This document shows, in pieces, positions 48,784 to 59,974 of a stretch of DNA of 64,000 nt. Each line of letters starts with the position of its first letter. Positions within the stretch are counted from its first letter, which is position 1. Both the position numbers and the translations under genes were made by a program. Under the pieces are notes generated by a model. It did not search any database, was not told the origin of the DNA, and saw nothing but the letters and a program-made list of their open reading frames with translations. The stretch is from Rhytidiadelphus loreus (taxonomy: Eukaryota; Streptophyta; Bryopsida; Hypnales; Hylocomiaceae): contig OX344763.1 in assembly GCA_947034895.1 (NCBI GenBank), positions 20,305,001 through 20,369,000 on the forward strand. Reading direction: 5' to 3'.

Positions 48784-48788
48784 AAGGA
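48784..48788. repeat. Copia target site duplication, left (AAGGA)
   Basis: AAGGA directly before the left LTR, repeated at 54569-54573 after the right LTR. Unit D has the empty site CTTGAAAGGAATCACC near 34755. Confidence 0.9.
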
Positions 48789-48984
48789 TGTTGAAACAAA
48801 GGAAATAAGAAAATACTGTGATCTAACAGGAGCAGCAATTGACACTATTGAGATGATTAACAAAGGGGTTTAAGCCCCTATTTAAGGTACATGGCTAAAC
48901 CTAAACGGTGTCTTAAACCTAAGGTAAAATGAATGAATGTATAGAACAAATGGATGTAACCCTAACTATATCGGAATGCTAACA
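48789..48984 (-). repeat. Copia 3' LTR
   Basis: TGTTGAAACAAAGG...GAATGCTAACA, bounded by TG and CA. Differs from the other LTR at one base (GGTAAAATG here, GGTAGAATG there). Confidence 0.95.
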
Positions 48985-48995
48985 CCCCCCCTCAA
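48985..48995 (-). other. Polypurine tract
   Basis: Read on the minus strand: TTGAGGGGGGG, directly beside the 3' LTR, where plus-strand DNA synthesis is primed. Confidence 0.75.
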
Positions 48996-49052
48996 TCGGT
49001 AGATTGGATCGCAATTTGCAAGTGCGTGAGTGATCTGGTGGAAGTGTCGCAG

Positions 49053-49517
49053 ATGGCGCAAGCTGGAGTGCGAGATTTGAATGATCTGCGTGAGATCGTC
49101 GACAGGGTCTCATTTGTTGATGTAGTATGTCTGTTGTTGTGGTGTGTATGTGCAGTGGTGGCGAGAGTAACAGCTTGGTGCTCGAGCTGGGTGGAGACGG
49201 TCTTGGCAGCACAATTTCGATTGGTGAGAGCCGATGGTTGTTGGTGTTGTGCGAAGGATGAAGTGCCCGGGTCTGCGGTGGCTGGTGAGGCAGCGGTCGT
49301 GGGGGCGGTGCATCGACGTAGCACCAGTCGAAGAGTTGAGGGACCGCAGGGGAAGTTCTATGTTGTGCAGCGAGGTAGAGTACCTGGGTTGTATTTCAAC
49401 TGGGAAGATTGTTCCCGGGAGGTGACTGGGTTTAGGGGTGCTGAGCATAAGAGCTTCCGATCCCTGGTCGAAGCGGAGGAATATTTGTACACATCTATGG
49501 GTTTTAGGGTTTTGTAG
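49053..49517 (+). CDS. Antisense ORF with RNase H1 hybrid-binding / Cauli_VI-like domain
   Basis: 154 codons from the first ATG (an upstream GTG at 49026 is in frame), opposite to gag-pol, between pol and the 3' LTR. The N-terminal 100 residues are Val/Cys/Ala-rich and unrecognised. Residues about 101-145 (KFYVVQRGRVPGLYFNWEDC, then the GFRGAEHKSF segment) fit the small domain found at the N-terminus of eukaryotic RNase H1 and in caulimovirus inclusion-body protein, which binds RNA-DNA hybrids. Pattern seen: Y-V-V-x-x-G-R-x-P-G-x-Y, W-x-x-C, V-x-G-F-x-G-A, K-S-F, E-A. There is no RNase H catalytic part. It could be a captured host fragment, an element accessory gene, or an untranslated relic. 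Confidence 0.7.
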   Translation: MAQAGVRDLNDLREIVDRVSFVDVVCLLLWCVCAVVARVTAWCSSWVETVLAAQFRLVRADGCWCCAKDEVPGSAVAGEAAVVGAVHRRSTSRRVEGPQGKFYVVQRGRVPGLYFNWEDCSREVTGFRGAEHKSFRSLVEAEEYLYTSMGFRVL

Positions 49518-49542
49518 GGATGTCCAGGGGAATTGCGGTTCT

Positions 49543-52500
49543 TCAGTAGGATTTGCTAAGGTCTTTGAGGCAATGTAATCCCAGTGCATTTCTGTGCTGG
49601 TCAAATTTAACGCGACCTAAAGGTTTTGTAAGAGCGTCTGCTGGTTGGGCATTGGTTTGGATATATTGCAATTTGATTTCCCCACCTTGAATGCGTTCTC
49701 GAATGAAGTGATAGTGAATTTCGATGTGCTTCGATCTTGCATGAAACACAGGATTGTGGGATAACTTCATAGCGCCTTGGTTGTCGCAGTGAATGGTGAT
49801 GCTTGGTGTAGGTTTGGTCGGTGATGAGGGTAGCTGTAATTCTTGGAGAAGACGGTGTAGCCAGACGGCTTCTTAAGCACCGTCGCTGAGGGCACGATAC
49901 TCTGATTCTGTAGACGAGCGTGAGACAGTGAGCTGCCTTTTACTTTGCCATGAGACAGGACCGCCAGCAAGGGTAAAAATGTACGCGCCCATGGATCTTC
50001 GAGTCTCGGGGCAAGAACCCCAATCTGCATCTGTATAACCTTGTAGGGTGAGCGGAGCCCCCGCTCGGTACAGAATGCCGAGATCAAGGGTACCTTGAAG
50101 GTAACGAAGCAGGTGCTTGGCAGCATCAAGGTGAGATTGTTGTGGGTGCGCCATGTAACTGCTGAGCCGACTCACGACATAAGTAATGTCAGGGCGGGTG
50201 ACTGTGAGAAATATCAATTTGCCCACCAGTCGGTAGTAGTGTGTGGAGTCGATATAAGGCGTGTGCATATTTGTGACAAGGACCTGACCGGCAGGGAGGG
50301 GTATAGTTGCAGGCTTGCAATCGGCCATGCCGAAGTCTGCAAGGATGGACGCAGCATAATCACGTTGATGGAGAAAAATTCCTAATAGAACTTGTTCAAA
50401 GGAGATGCCGAGATAACGCTTGATGCGCCCAAGGTCAGTCATGTCGAATTCGGTGTGAAGAAATTTCTTGAGCCAAGAAATGAGACGGTCAGAGCTGCCG
50501 GTGATGAAAAGATCGTCAATGTAGAGCATAAGAATTAGGGTTTCGCCTTGATGGTGCATGTAATACATATTTCCGTCAGATTTGCTCCGTTGAAGGCTGA
50601 TTCTTCGAAGTGTGGCATCAATCTTGTCATACCAGGTGCGTGGGCTTTGTTTCAATCCATACAGGGATCTGTTGAGCCGACAAACTAATTTTTCTTGACC
50701 TGAAGCTTGGAATCCAAGGGGCTGTGTCATGTAAACTCGTTCTTTGAGGAGTCCGTTGAGGAAGGCGGTGCGAACATCCATATGGTGAATGTTCCAACGA
50801 TTGGTAGCGGCAAGAGCGATGATGGTGCGGATGGTGGCCCATTTTATAACAGGGGCAAAAGTTTCACTGAAATCAATTCTAGGGCGTTGTTCGTAACCAC
50901 GAGCTACGAGACGAGCTTTCTTGACTGGAGGTTGACCAGTTGTGCCAGGTTTGATCTTGTATACCCACTTGCAGGTAATGGCTTTTGTTTTGGGCGGTAA
51001 AGTTTCCAGGGTCCAGGTGTGGTTCCTCCATATAGACTGCATTTCCGCTTGCATGGCCAAACGCCACCCGGGGTCAAGTTGAGCTTGTTTAAAGGTAATG
51101 TGGGCAATATCTGGATCGGCAGGGGTGGAATCGGGTGGGTTGGGTGTAGGTGGTGCGGCGACGGAGGCGAGTAGGCAAACATCAAAGTCGTCGGTGGAGA
51201 GAGAGAGCTCGTACCCATCGAGACGGATGTTCTGACGCCGAGGTCGCTGGGATCGGCGAAGGGCAGGTTCGGGGTTCGGGACGGGGCGCGCTGTGGGCGC
51301 AGGAGAGGCTGCAGGGTTTGGGGTTTCGGGAGGATCTGTAGTAGTTCTGGGGTTGGGTAAAGCTGGGGAGCTATGGGGATCGGGTAGGTCTAGGATTGCT
51401 GGGGTGGTGGTTGAACAGGGTGGCTGTGCGGGGTTGGGAGTTTGTTGTGTCAGTAGGGGGGAATTGATGAATGGCTGGGTTTGTGTTTTGGAGAGGTAGG
51501 GGCTATCTAGGAGTGGTTCGGTGGTCTCAGGGGTCGGGAGGCTAAGGCTAGATTCATCAAAACGAACGTCACGACTGACTATAATCTTGCGTCGATGGGG
51601 ATCGTAACAACGATAAGCTTTACTGTGTTCATCGTAGCCCAAGAGAATTGAAGGGATAGCTTTTGGGTCAAACTTTTGGCATTTGTGATTAGGAATGTGG
51701 CAGTAGGCAACACAGCCGATAATACGGAGGTGTCCTAGGTGAGGCTTGATGTTGGTGAAGGCTTCCTCAGGGGTAGTAAGTCTTAAGGCCTTGGTGGGAA
51801 GACGATTCTGCAGATAGTTGACTGTCTTGGCAATTTTGTCCCAAAGGGATTTCGGGATCTGAGTTCCAGTAATGATACTTCGGATGCCTTCAAGTAATGT
51901 CCGATTCTTGCGTTCCGCGACGCCATTTTGGTGGGGAGAGTAGCCGGCTGTAAGCTGACGGGAAATGCCATGTGTAGAGCAATATGAAGTAAAGTCTGTG
52001 GATAGATATTCTCCACCTCTATCGCTTCTAAGAGTGCCTATGCGAAGTATAGGGGTCTCTACTGATTTTCAAAACTGTTTAAAAAATGCTAATGTTTGGG
52101 ATTTTTCTGATAGGAGATAAATCCAAGATTTCCTGGAGAAGTCGTCAATGAAGGTAAGTATATAATGGTTGCCTGTGCGGGAGGTGGTTGGCATAGGTCC
52201 ACATAAATCACTGTGAATGAGTTGGAGAGGTCGCGTTGTAATAGTATGACGTTGCTTGGGGATCCGTTCGCGTGGCAATTTCCCAAGCATGCAGGAATGG
52301 CAAATATGTTTGATAAGAGGTATGGCTGGAACTCCTGCAACTAAGTCTCGAGAAGTCATGTGATACAGGCTTTGGTAGTTGACATGACCCAGTCGTTTGT
52401 GCCAAAGGTGAATGTGGGATATAGATAATTTAGGTGGGTTTGAGGGAGCAGGTTTCGGAAGCAATTGTTGGTTATGGGAGCTCGGATAGCTATGGCTGGG

Positions 52501-54222
52501 ATTTTGGGATTTTTCAGGTGCTGGACATTGACTGTGGGGAGATGGTGGAGACTGTCCGAGATCAGGACAGCAGGTTTCAGAGGAGAGAATCCTGCTACGG
52601 TGTATGGGATTACTGCTAAGTGCAGGTTGGAGCGGGAACTGTAGTCCTAGGGAGGAGTTGGCAGCAGTCGTGGTTGTGGTGAGAACAGTGTAGGGAGAGG
52701 TATTATCTACTCGATAGAGGTTGTTTCGTTTGTCTCTATGTCCTTTCATGAGAATCCTGCTAGGGTCATCGTTGTCATAGATAAGGCAGTGTGTGGATTC
52801 GAAAAGAACCCTATATCCGAGATCTGTAAATTTTCCAACGGAAAAGAGATTTGTCTTAACTCCCAGAATGTATAAAATTTGATGGATGTCTTTTATTGCT
52901 CCGGATGGGTCGGTAATGTGTACAGTGCCTTGACTAGAGACAGGCATAATCTGACCTCCTGCTGTTCTAATGTGAGGGATCCAAGAGGTGATAAGATTAC
53001 TAAGTAAAGAAGAGTTTCCAGTAACGTGTGATGAAGCCCCGGAATCTAAAAACCATTCTTCTTCTATGGCAGAAGTAACACAAGCGTTGATAACTTCTAT
53101 TGGAGTGTCAGGGTCGTCTTCGAAGGCGTCGATGCAGGACTGGAGATGGGGCGGGGGCGGGTCGGAGTTCTCAGAGAGATCTGCGGTGTCATCATCGACT
53201 ATTTCGGTGAGATGAACTTGCTGGGATGATGAGAACTGATGTCGCTTGATCGAGCTAAGCTGGATCTGTAGTGTTTTGATTTGATCTTCCAGAGTAGCTT
53301 GTGCACAGTCGCGGAAGTAATGTCTCGGTTTACCGCATTGGTGGCAGTAAATGGGCCGTCTGGTCTGACTGTTGGGGCGTTGTTTGGTCGTATCGGGACG
53401 TTGTACTGCTGCTGATGATGATGGGGAGGTCCTGTAGACTTGGCCACGACCCTGTGATGTGCGGCCACGTTGTGGAGGTCGACTTCCGCGAGTGGAGTTC
53501 CTGTTGTTTCGAACAAGGTGGACCTCTTCTATTTCGTCACGTCGTTTTTCAAGGTTGCGTCCTAGCTCTTCCTGTAGCAGTAAGCCTTCGAGTTCTGGGA
53601 AGGTAGGGAGTCGCTCACGGCCTTTCTGAATTTGTCTAAAGGTAGACCAGCTTTTAGGGAGACTATTAAATGTTAGGTCGACTAAGTCCTCGTCTAGTAC
53701 AGGGATCCCTAAGTTGGCAAGTTGAGTCACGATAAGGTTAATGTCCTGGAGATGATCTGTGATCTGTTTCCCTTCTGCGAGTCTTAAGGAATAAAACTGC
53801 TCTTTTAACGACAAACGTCTAGATGAACTTCGTATATCACACATATTCCTCAGTCGCAACCAAATAGCTCGAGGATCTGTAAGATGTATTATACTGAGTA
53901 GGATAGAATCTCGTACCATCGAGATTATAATGCGGCCTGCTCGGCAACGCAATTCGGTGTCGCGAGCTCCAGTTTGAGGTGTCGACGTCTCTGCCGTCGG
54001 GGTTGAGACCGTTGCTCCAGCCAAAGTTGCTACGCCGGTCGAGATTCCATCGTCGATGGCGGCGCTGTTGCTGGACGTGTTGTCATCGGTCTCCGGAGTT
54101 TCGATGAAGCGCCAGAGGCCCTCCTGCATGAGTATCATGCGAGTCTTGTAGCTCCAGATGACATAGTTCGCAGGTCCAGTCAGTTTCATGGACTCCGGGA
54201 CTTCCTTCCCACTTGGATCCAT
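49543..54222 (-). pseudogene. Copia gag-pol polyprotein, two in-frame stops
   Basis: One continuous minus-strand frame from ATG 54222 to about 49543, interrupted only by TGA 52069-52071 (in integrase) and TAA 49873-49875 (in RNase H). No frameshift seen. Gag with zinc knuckle CHQCGKPRHYFRDC (residues 293-306). Protease DSGASSH (from 393). Integrase zinc motif HLWHKRLGHVN...CHSCMLGK and catalytic core HSDLCGPM, LRSDRGGEY and GVAERKNRTL. Reverse transcriptase with ITCKWVYKIK, MDVRTAFLNG and YIDDLFITG. RNase H with YTDADWG and SSTESEYRALSDGA. As written the element could not make full RT from this frame without readthrough, but it could be mobilised in trans. Confidence 0.92.
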
Positions 54223-54360
54223 TTCAAAAAGAAGGACTAGAACGTAAGACTCGGTTCTCTAACGGTAGTATAGGCGGCGGTGCTGATCTAAGAGAGACTC
54301 GTTAGCTGTGTGCCTGTAGATCGGTGTAATAAGACAACAAGAGAAATCTATCTCACTATC

Positions 54361-54372
54361 GCTCTGATACCA
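54361..54372 (-). other. Primer-binding site for initiator tRNA-Met
   Basis: Minus strand reads TGGTATCAGAGC immediately inside the 5' LTR, the standard plant Copia primer-binding site complementary to the 3' end of initiator methionine tRNA. The leader between it and the gag ATG is about 138 nt. Confidence 0.9.
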
Positions 54373-54568
54373 TGTTGAAACAAAGGAAATAAGAAAATAC
54401 TGTGATCTAACAGGAGCAGCAATTGACACTATTGAGATGATTAACAAAGGGGTTTAAGCCCCTATTTAAGGTACATGGCTAAACCTAAACGGTGTCTTAA
54501 ACCTAAGGTAGAATGAATGAATGTATAGAACAAATGGATGTAACCCTAACTATATCGGAATGCTAACA
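54373..54568 (-). repeat. Copia 5' LTR
   Basis: Same 196-bp sequence with TG...CA ends. It should contain the element's promoter, firing leftward against the host gene. Confidence 0.95.
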
Positions 54569-54573
54569 AAGGA
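54569..54573. repeat. Copia target site duplication, right (AAGGA)
   Basis: Matches 48784-48788. Host intron sequence (ATCACCTTGCGTTTTGATG) resumes directly after it. Confidence 0.9.
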
Positions 54574-54667
54574 ATCACCTTGCGTTTTGATGTTTGATTT
54601 CTTGTCCCTCATGGAGTATGTTGTTTGTTGATTGAGTCTTCTGATGCCGTGGTGAACCATTTTGCAG

Positions 54668-55208
54668 AGGTTGGCGGGGGTGCGAGGCGTATCAAGGATG
54701 TCGGCAGTGGTGGTGTTCGTGATGCTGCGCTACTCAACGATGATGGTCAATTCCAGTTTGCAAGTGCAGTGCGTTTCACATCCTTGGACCTTCCCATTAT
54801 GGAGCTCATTTAATGATGGGAAATGAACATTGTGATCGTTTCTTTCCAACAGAATCGGAATTTCTTTGGATTTGTGAAACTGCCTTTGATTTGTAATTGA
54901 TGTTTCTTAAGTCATGGAAGAAAACTTCGCCCTAGAGTTTTCAAGAGGGTTAAATCTAGATGGACAGGAAAATGATTTTCTCAATCATATTCCCTCGGGG
55001 TATGGAGTCTCTGAATTATAAGTGATTGTAAGGTTTGAGAGCAGTTTTCATCCTTGTTAGCATACAATATAACATGTCATGATGGTATCCAGTTTTTCAC
55101 CACTGAACAGAAACCAAGGTCCCTATTGTTTTCTTGCCAATCCTTGGGAGCAGCAAGTGACATGGTGCTTGGTCCTTCCGGGAGCGCACATGGTGTGCAG
55201 CCCATGAG
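54668..55208 (+). CDS. Unit E N-terminal exons c and d (predicted)
   Basis: Exon c 54668-54768 (EVGGGARRIKDVGSGGV...) follows TTTTGCAG. Exon d 55111-55208 (KPRSLLFSCQSLGAASD) follows AACAG and ends at CATGAG|GTATGC. Both are open and equal in length to those of units A and D. Confidence 0.5.
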
Positions 55209-55584
55209 GTATGCTGTTGTTTCAAACCTTCAGGGAAATTGTCAATTTTCATTACTGAATCCTTTTTTCTCATAGATTGTAGTCTGTTCTTGCGGTGTGT
55301 CATCATGTTAAGAAGTGGATCGTGGAGGTCAAGGTATGATTAGGCTCCATTGCGTCAAAGTATTAAATTGTTTTTGAAGAAGGGAAGTGGGTTGAGATCT
55401 GTTTTTCATATTGAAATAGTCGCACATTAATGAAGGTGAAAACACCCAGAATCGTCAACTTAAGCAATCTAGCATAGTTGGTGGAACCTTTTTCAAGCTG
55501 AAACATGATTGTAGTACTAGCAACTGGAAATCGATCATGAAGTTATGGATTATCCTCTTTTTTGGACAAGGCATGTTATCACTA

Positions 55585-56085
55585 CTCCCTAGGCCTAAAA
55601 TGAGTTTCCAGTTGATTTTAATTTTTTGTCCCAAAGTGTTCTTCTGGGGAGGGTGATGGTAGTTCCAAGAGAAACATGACGAACCTTGAATTAGAATGTG
55701 TAGAAAATAGTAAGATGCATCGATAATTTGTCTAGGTACAATACATGGGCCTGGGAGAATACGTCATATAGTGTATAATTGAGTGGCCAGTGGTGCTCCT
55801 TAAAAGTGCACTAAAATTTCCACTTTTGACTATTTTGGAACTACACTTTTATAAGGACTTAGAAAGTCAAATTTTGAAGACAATAGTAGTGTTCACACTT
55901 TAAAAAGGACTTAGAAAGTCAAAATTTGAAGACAATAGTAGTCTTCACACTTTAAAAAGGACTTAGAAAGTCAAAATTTGAAGACAATAGCAGTGCTCCA
56001 TAAGTAGAGATCAATTTCTTTTCAAAAATGTTATCATCAACTTTAATTTGGAACATCTTGTCCAACAAAGTTGGATGGAAAGGAG
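55585..56085. mobile_element. Stowaway-like MITE in intron d/TIR of unit E, internally expanded
   Basis: CTCCCTAGGCCTAAAATG to GGATGGAAAGGAG, flanked by TA. About 100 bp longer than the other copies because of a 52-bp internal triplication. Confidence 0.6.
55844..55999. repeat. Three tandem 52-bp units inside the MITE
   Basis: Units start at 55844, 55896 and 55948 with CACTTT, followed by AAGGACTTAGAAAGTCAAA and GAAGACAATAG. Copies two and three are nearly identical, so the expansion is recent. Other MITE copies have one unit. Confidence 0.9.
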
Positions 56086-56462
56086 TAAGAATTTTCAAAA
56101 TGGATGCTCCATAGACCACTAATATTGTCACATAGGCTAGGTCATAAAACTGAAATCTAGAAATAAGGAGTCAACTAATTACAATGAAGTAAACAAATAG
56201 TTTAATTACATTGTGGGTATAGTTTCACAATAACTCTACTTGTCAACATTGGGTCCATGGATGTTTTTGGTTGTCTTCACCTTAGTTGAAATATAGGGAG
56301 GTCAATGGAGTATTGACTATGTTTCCAATTTTATTCAAACCTTATCTTATAAGGCATATTGTGACCATTGGGCTTGGAAATTTCTTTTGAACTAGATTCA
56401 TTGAATGTGCATGATTGCTCAATGCTTTGTGGTCTTTGGTGAACTCATGTATTGTTTTGCAG

Positions 56463-57057
56463 CTTGTTTAAGTTGGATGGAGCCAAACATAAGGTATTTC
56501 TTAGTCACTCGGGAGCTCAAAAAGATTTTGTGGAGCAATTGTGTGTGGATCTTGAACGTGTGGGATACTTCTTCCCGTTCTTTGATCAAAGGCACCATAG
56601 TTTGCCCAAAGGCGAGGACTTTGTACCTCTTATCATGGAAGCAACTCAATTTTGTCATGTTGCGGTAATTGTATTGTCGGAAGAGTTTTTAAACTCCAAG
56701 TGGCCAATGATAGAGCTAGTTGAGTTTTATGTTACTCAACAAGGGTCAAGAGGCGGTGGTGGCAAGTTGAAATTTCTCCCCTTGTTCTTCAAATTATCCA
56801 ATGAAGAGATGAAGGATGAAGGTCGTTGGATGCCTAGATGGAAAGAACATGCTATACGTGATGCTCAGGTTGACCTGTCTAATTGGAGCGCAGCTGTGAA
56901 AGCTTTATGCAAGTCCAATGGCTTGGTATTTGGAAAGGATGCACCAAATGAGGTGGCTTATAGGAAGTGTATTGTTAAGAGCATTTTCAAGTTGTCTCCT
57001 CCAGACTTACTCTTTGGTAGCTTTGAAAGCATGGTTGGTGCAAGTCGAATGTGTGAG
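56463..57057 (+). CDS. Unit E TIR exon, intact frame but donor lost
   Basis: 198 codons: LFKLDGAKHKVFLSHSGAQ, SLPKGEDFVPLIMEA, NSKWPMIELVEFYVTQQ and MVGASRMCE. The catalytic-position Glu is present. The bases after GTGTGAG are CTACTT instead of GTACTT/GTATTT, so the frame runs on to TGA at 57091-57093. The likely product is a protein with the N-terminal extension plus TIR only. TIR-only proteins are known signalling components in plants, but whether this is one is inference. Confidence 0.85.
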
Positions 57058-57498
57058 CTACTTGAGCCTTCTTGGTTTTGCAATTCTTGTTGAATTTTTT
57101 ATTATACATGATGATGTCTGTCACAATGTGTGTGCTTTAATTTATGGATTTGTAGGTGCTTCCTTGAGTTTTATATTCACATTGTTTCATGGTTTACTTT
57201 AGGATCCCAGATGATTGTATAGAACTTGTAACATAAATTTTGGTGACTAGTATTTCGAGTTGATGTAGTCTTTTTTATATGGATATATATATTTATAACT
57301 ATGCATGTTAGATTTATAAGTTTTATTGCTATTAATAGTTGCCATTCATTTGTGATATTCTTGAAGTTGAAAGTAATGTCTTTGATTTACTCTGATTCAA
57401 TACATTCAAGGACTTTGAAGATCATTTAAGTTTTAGTTTGGTGATATTCATGCGAACAGTTGAAGTTGTATTTTTTGACAAGTTTAGTTAATGTGTAG

Positions 57499-57750
57499 GC
57501 CGTATCAACTCAATTTGTGGAAGACACCAACATTGGTGCAAAAGTGTTGGGAATATATGGAATGGCCAGGATTGGTAAAACCATGTTGGCAAAAGCTTTG
57601 TATGATCACTTCTATGGAGAGTTTTTGGGAAAAGTTTGCTATATTGACATGCGTAATGGGTCGAGAGCTCGGCGTCAAAAGTGGATGCTCAAGATGCTTT
57701 GTGGTTTTGACAAGGATGTGGTGGCTTGCATTGGTGGCAATGTTGAAAAG
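57499..57750 (+). CDS. Unit E NB-ARC exon 1 (P-loop)
   Basis: AVSTQFVEDTNIGAKVLG, GMARIGKTMLAKALYDHF. Open, with intact acceptor (GTGTAG) and donor (AAG|GTATGG). The second P-loop Gly-region residue is Arg, still within GxxxxGKT. Confidence 0.85.
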
Positions 57751-59070
57751 GTATGGTATTACTTCTTGTTTCCAATTTGATGTAGTGCTTGAAAGTGAAG
57801 TGGACTTTAAAATTTCAATATTAAATCACTTCGTTGCAGTTTACTATGAAATGACAAACTCATAATGAATTTAACTTCAGTTGAATTTGAAACTTGAGTT
57901 ATTGTAGGATAATGCCAGTTGTGATTTCTTGTGATGTGGGGTGTGAGGTACTAGAGATATTCTCGAAGTGATAGTTTCATGGAGAGTTTAGTGGAGTATA
58001 TTTGCCTTGTTATAAAAGAAATGTGCATTAATTGGTTTGTTGTGCTTCATTACATAAGTGGTTGGTGGATGACTTTGTGTGGCTTAACAAATGAAAAAAT
58101 GCTTTCTTTTAACCTACTCTTTTTGTAAGAGGTGCTTGAATACATTCTTAGAGAATGGTGTTGAATACTGCCTCATTGTAGTGTTTTTGACTTTTCTAAT
58201 TAGAAAGAGCTTGATCCATAGATCGTGATGTAGTAGTGTAATTTGATGCCATCTAGGTCCTTACCCTTGATGTGAATTTGAGTTGTGACAATGATGACTT
58301 CTAAATGTGAGTCAACAAATAAAATGAAGTGTCCTAAGAGTAGTTTTTACTTGTGTTTGAGGTTGTGGAGAATTTGATAGAGTTCAAAGTCTTAAAATAA
58401 TTAGATCTTTTGTCCTATTAACATGTAGTGTTGATTTTCTAACTTTAGAGTGACGTAGTCAATTGATTTGCAGTATAATCTACATTTTAAGGTGGGTATT
58501 GCCAAAACCACCATCATCAATATGTGTACATCTTCTAGTCAATTTATACTTGTGTGAACGAAATAATGTTAGAACATCCAAGTACCATAAAAACTTTGGT
58601 GTCTTATAACTTTTGCATGAGGTATCAAAATGTCATTGTCTTTGGTGTGTTGCCATCTCTATTCACTTGCCAACAAAAACATATGAAATTTTGACTAGCC
58701 TAATAATAGTAAATATAAACAAATACAATAGCAAAAGAAAAGGTGGTTTAGAGGGTGCTTACCTTAGCATTCATCTATAGAGAGATTTTTTAATCCTTTT
58801 AGCATATTTTGTTGTAGATATGAACTTTCTCCTCTTTTCATATAGAAATTCATCATAGATTTGAAATTTTACAATAACATTTGAAATTTTGAGGTCATCG
58901 GGAAGGTAGATTATTACATCTCTACAAAATAAATTCATAAGATTTCAATCATTTATATAGATGTAAAATAGGAGCATATATGAAGAGGAATTTTGACATT
59001 GTGTCAAAATGGTCAATTACCACTCCTTTCATTAACAATCATCTCTATCATCTTGATGTGAATATGGCAG

Positions 59071-59736
59071 ATGTTGATGCAAATGAAAACATTCATGAAG
59101 CAGGAGCGTGTTTTTTTGGTAATTGACAATATTACTTATAATGCACATTTGTTGCAAGAAGTCCAAGACTATTTGACCATGGGATTCCATCTAGAGAGTA
59201 GAATCGTGATCACTTCAAGTAGCAAAGCAATTCTTGAAGATTTGCTACCCAACCTGAATTTGTACACACCAATGCCAACATTGCTGGTTGAAGAAGCTGG
59301 AACACTATTTTTGAAACGTGCTGCTCCTATGAAGGTGATTTCTGAATTGACAAGTGATGAATACAACGTTCTTGGAATTTGTGTACAAAAATGTTGGTTT
59401 TCTTCCCAAGAGGGTGGATCATATCACCCTATGGCATTGACATCATTGGCTGATTTCTTTTCTCGATTGGGTAGAAGAAAAAGAAATCAGCTTTTGGTTT
59501 GGAAGGATCATCTTGAAAAGGAAATGGACTTGGTGAAGGAGTTATTGAAGTCTTCAAAAGATCTCTTTGGTATTTTGGATTTGCAATTTAGCACTTTTGA
59601 CTTCAGTGAAAAGTTGTTATTTTTGGACATCGCACTCTATTCAGGATATTACCTAATCAAGGACTATACTAGTGGTGGTGATATTGGATGACTTTGTCGA
59701 CTTCATAATGAGTCTTCGACGATTATTGGAAGAAAA
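59071..59736 (+). pseudogene. Unit E NB-ARC exon 2
   Basis: MLMQMKTFMKQERVFLVIDN, SRIVITSSSKAIL, HPMALTSLADFF and EKLLFLDIALYS, then TGA at 59689-59691 in place of the conserved Trp before the MHD-like segment. The frame continues to the GTGAGT donor. Acceptor TGGCAG intact. Confidence 0.85.
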
Positions 59737-59974
59737 GTGAGTATTTCTCATCCTATTTGGGTTTTATTGAGGCTTGTAGATGTCATTTAGTGGGATTTTT
59801 TTAGGAAAATGGCATTTTGATTGTACTTTCTAATGACTTATTGGATTATATAGGTACATTGTATGCACTTGCTAAGGCCTTTATGTTGTGTTTGGTGTCA
59901 ATGACAAGTTGTTGCATGGAGATATTTTGATCTCAATGTCTAATACAAGAATGTACATTTATCACTTGATGCAG

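Larger units (their letters stand above)
48789..54568 (-). mobile_element. Complete Ty1/copia LTR retrotransposon
   Basis: 5780 bp in antisense orientation to the host gene. Two 196-bp LTRs, 5-bp target duplication, primer-binding site, polypurine tract and a gag-pol frame in the order protease, integrase, reverse transcriptase, RNase H, which defines Ty1/copia. Only one LTR mismatch is visible, so insertion is recent. It inserted in the intron between exons b and c of unit E. Between pol and the 3' LTR it carries an opposite-strand ORF with an RNase H1 hybrid-binding-like domain. Confidence 0.95.

Noticed and set aside
49110..49604. 164-codon minus-strand frame at the Copia 3' end
   Set aside because: It is the complement of the hybrid-binding-domain ORF and has no domain signature of its own. 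The plus-strand reading gives a clear domain.
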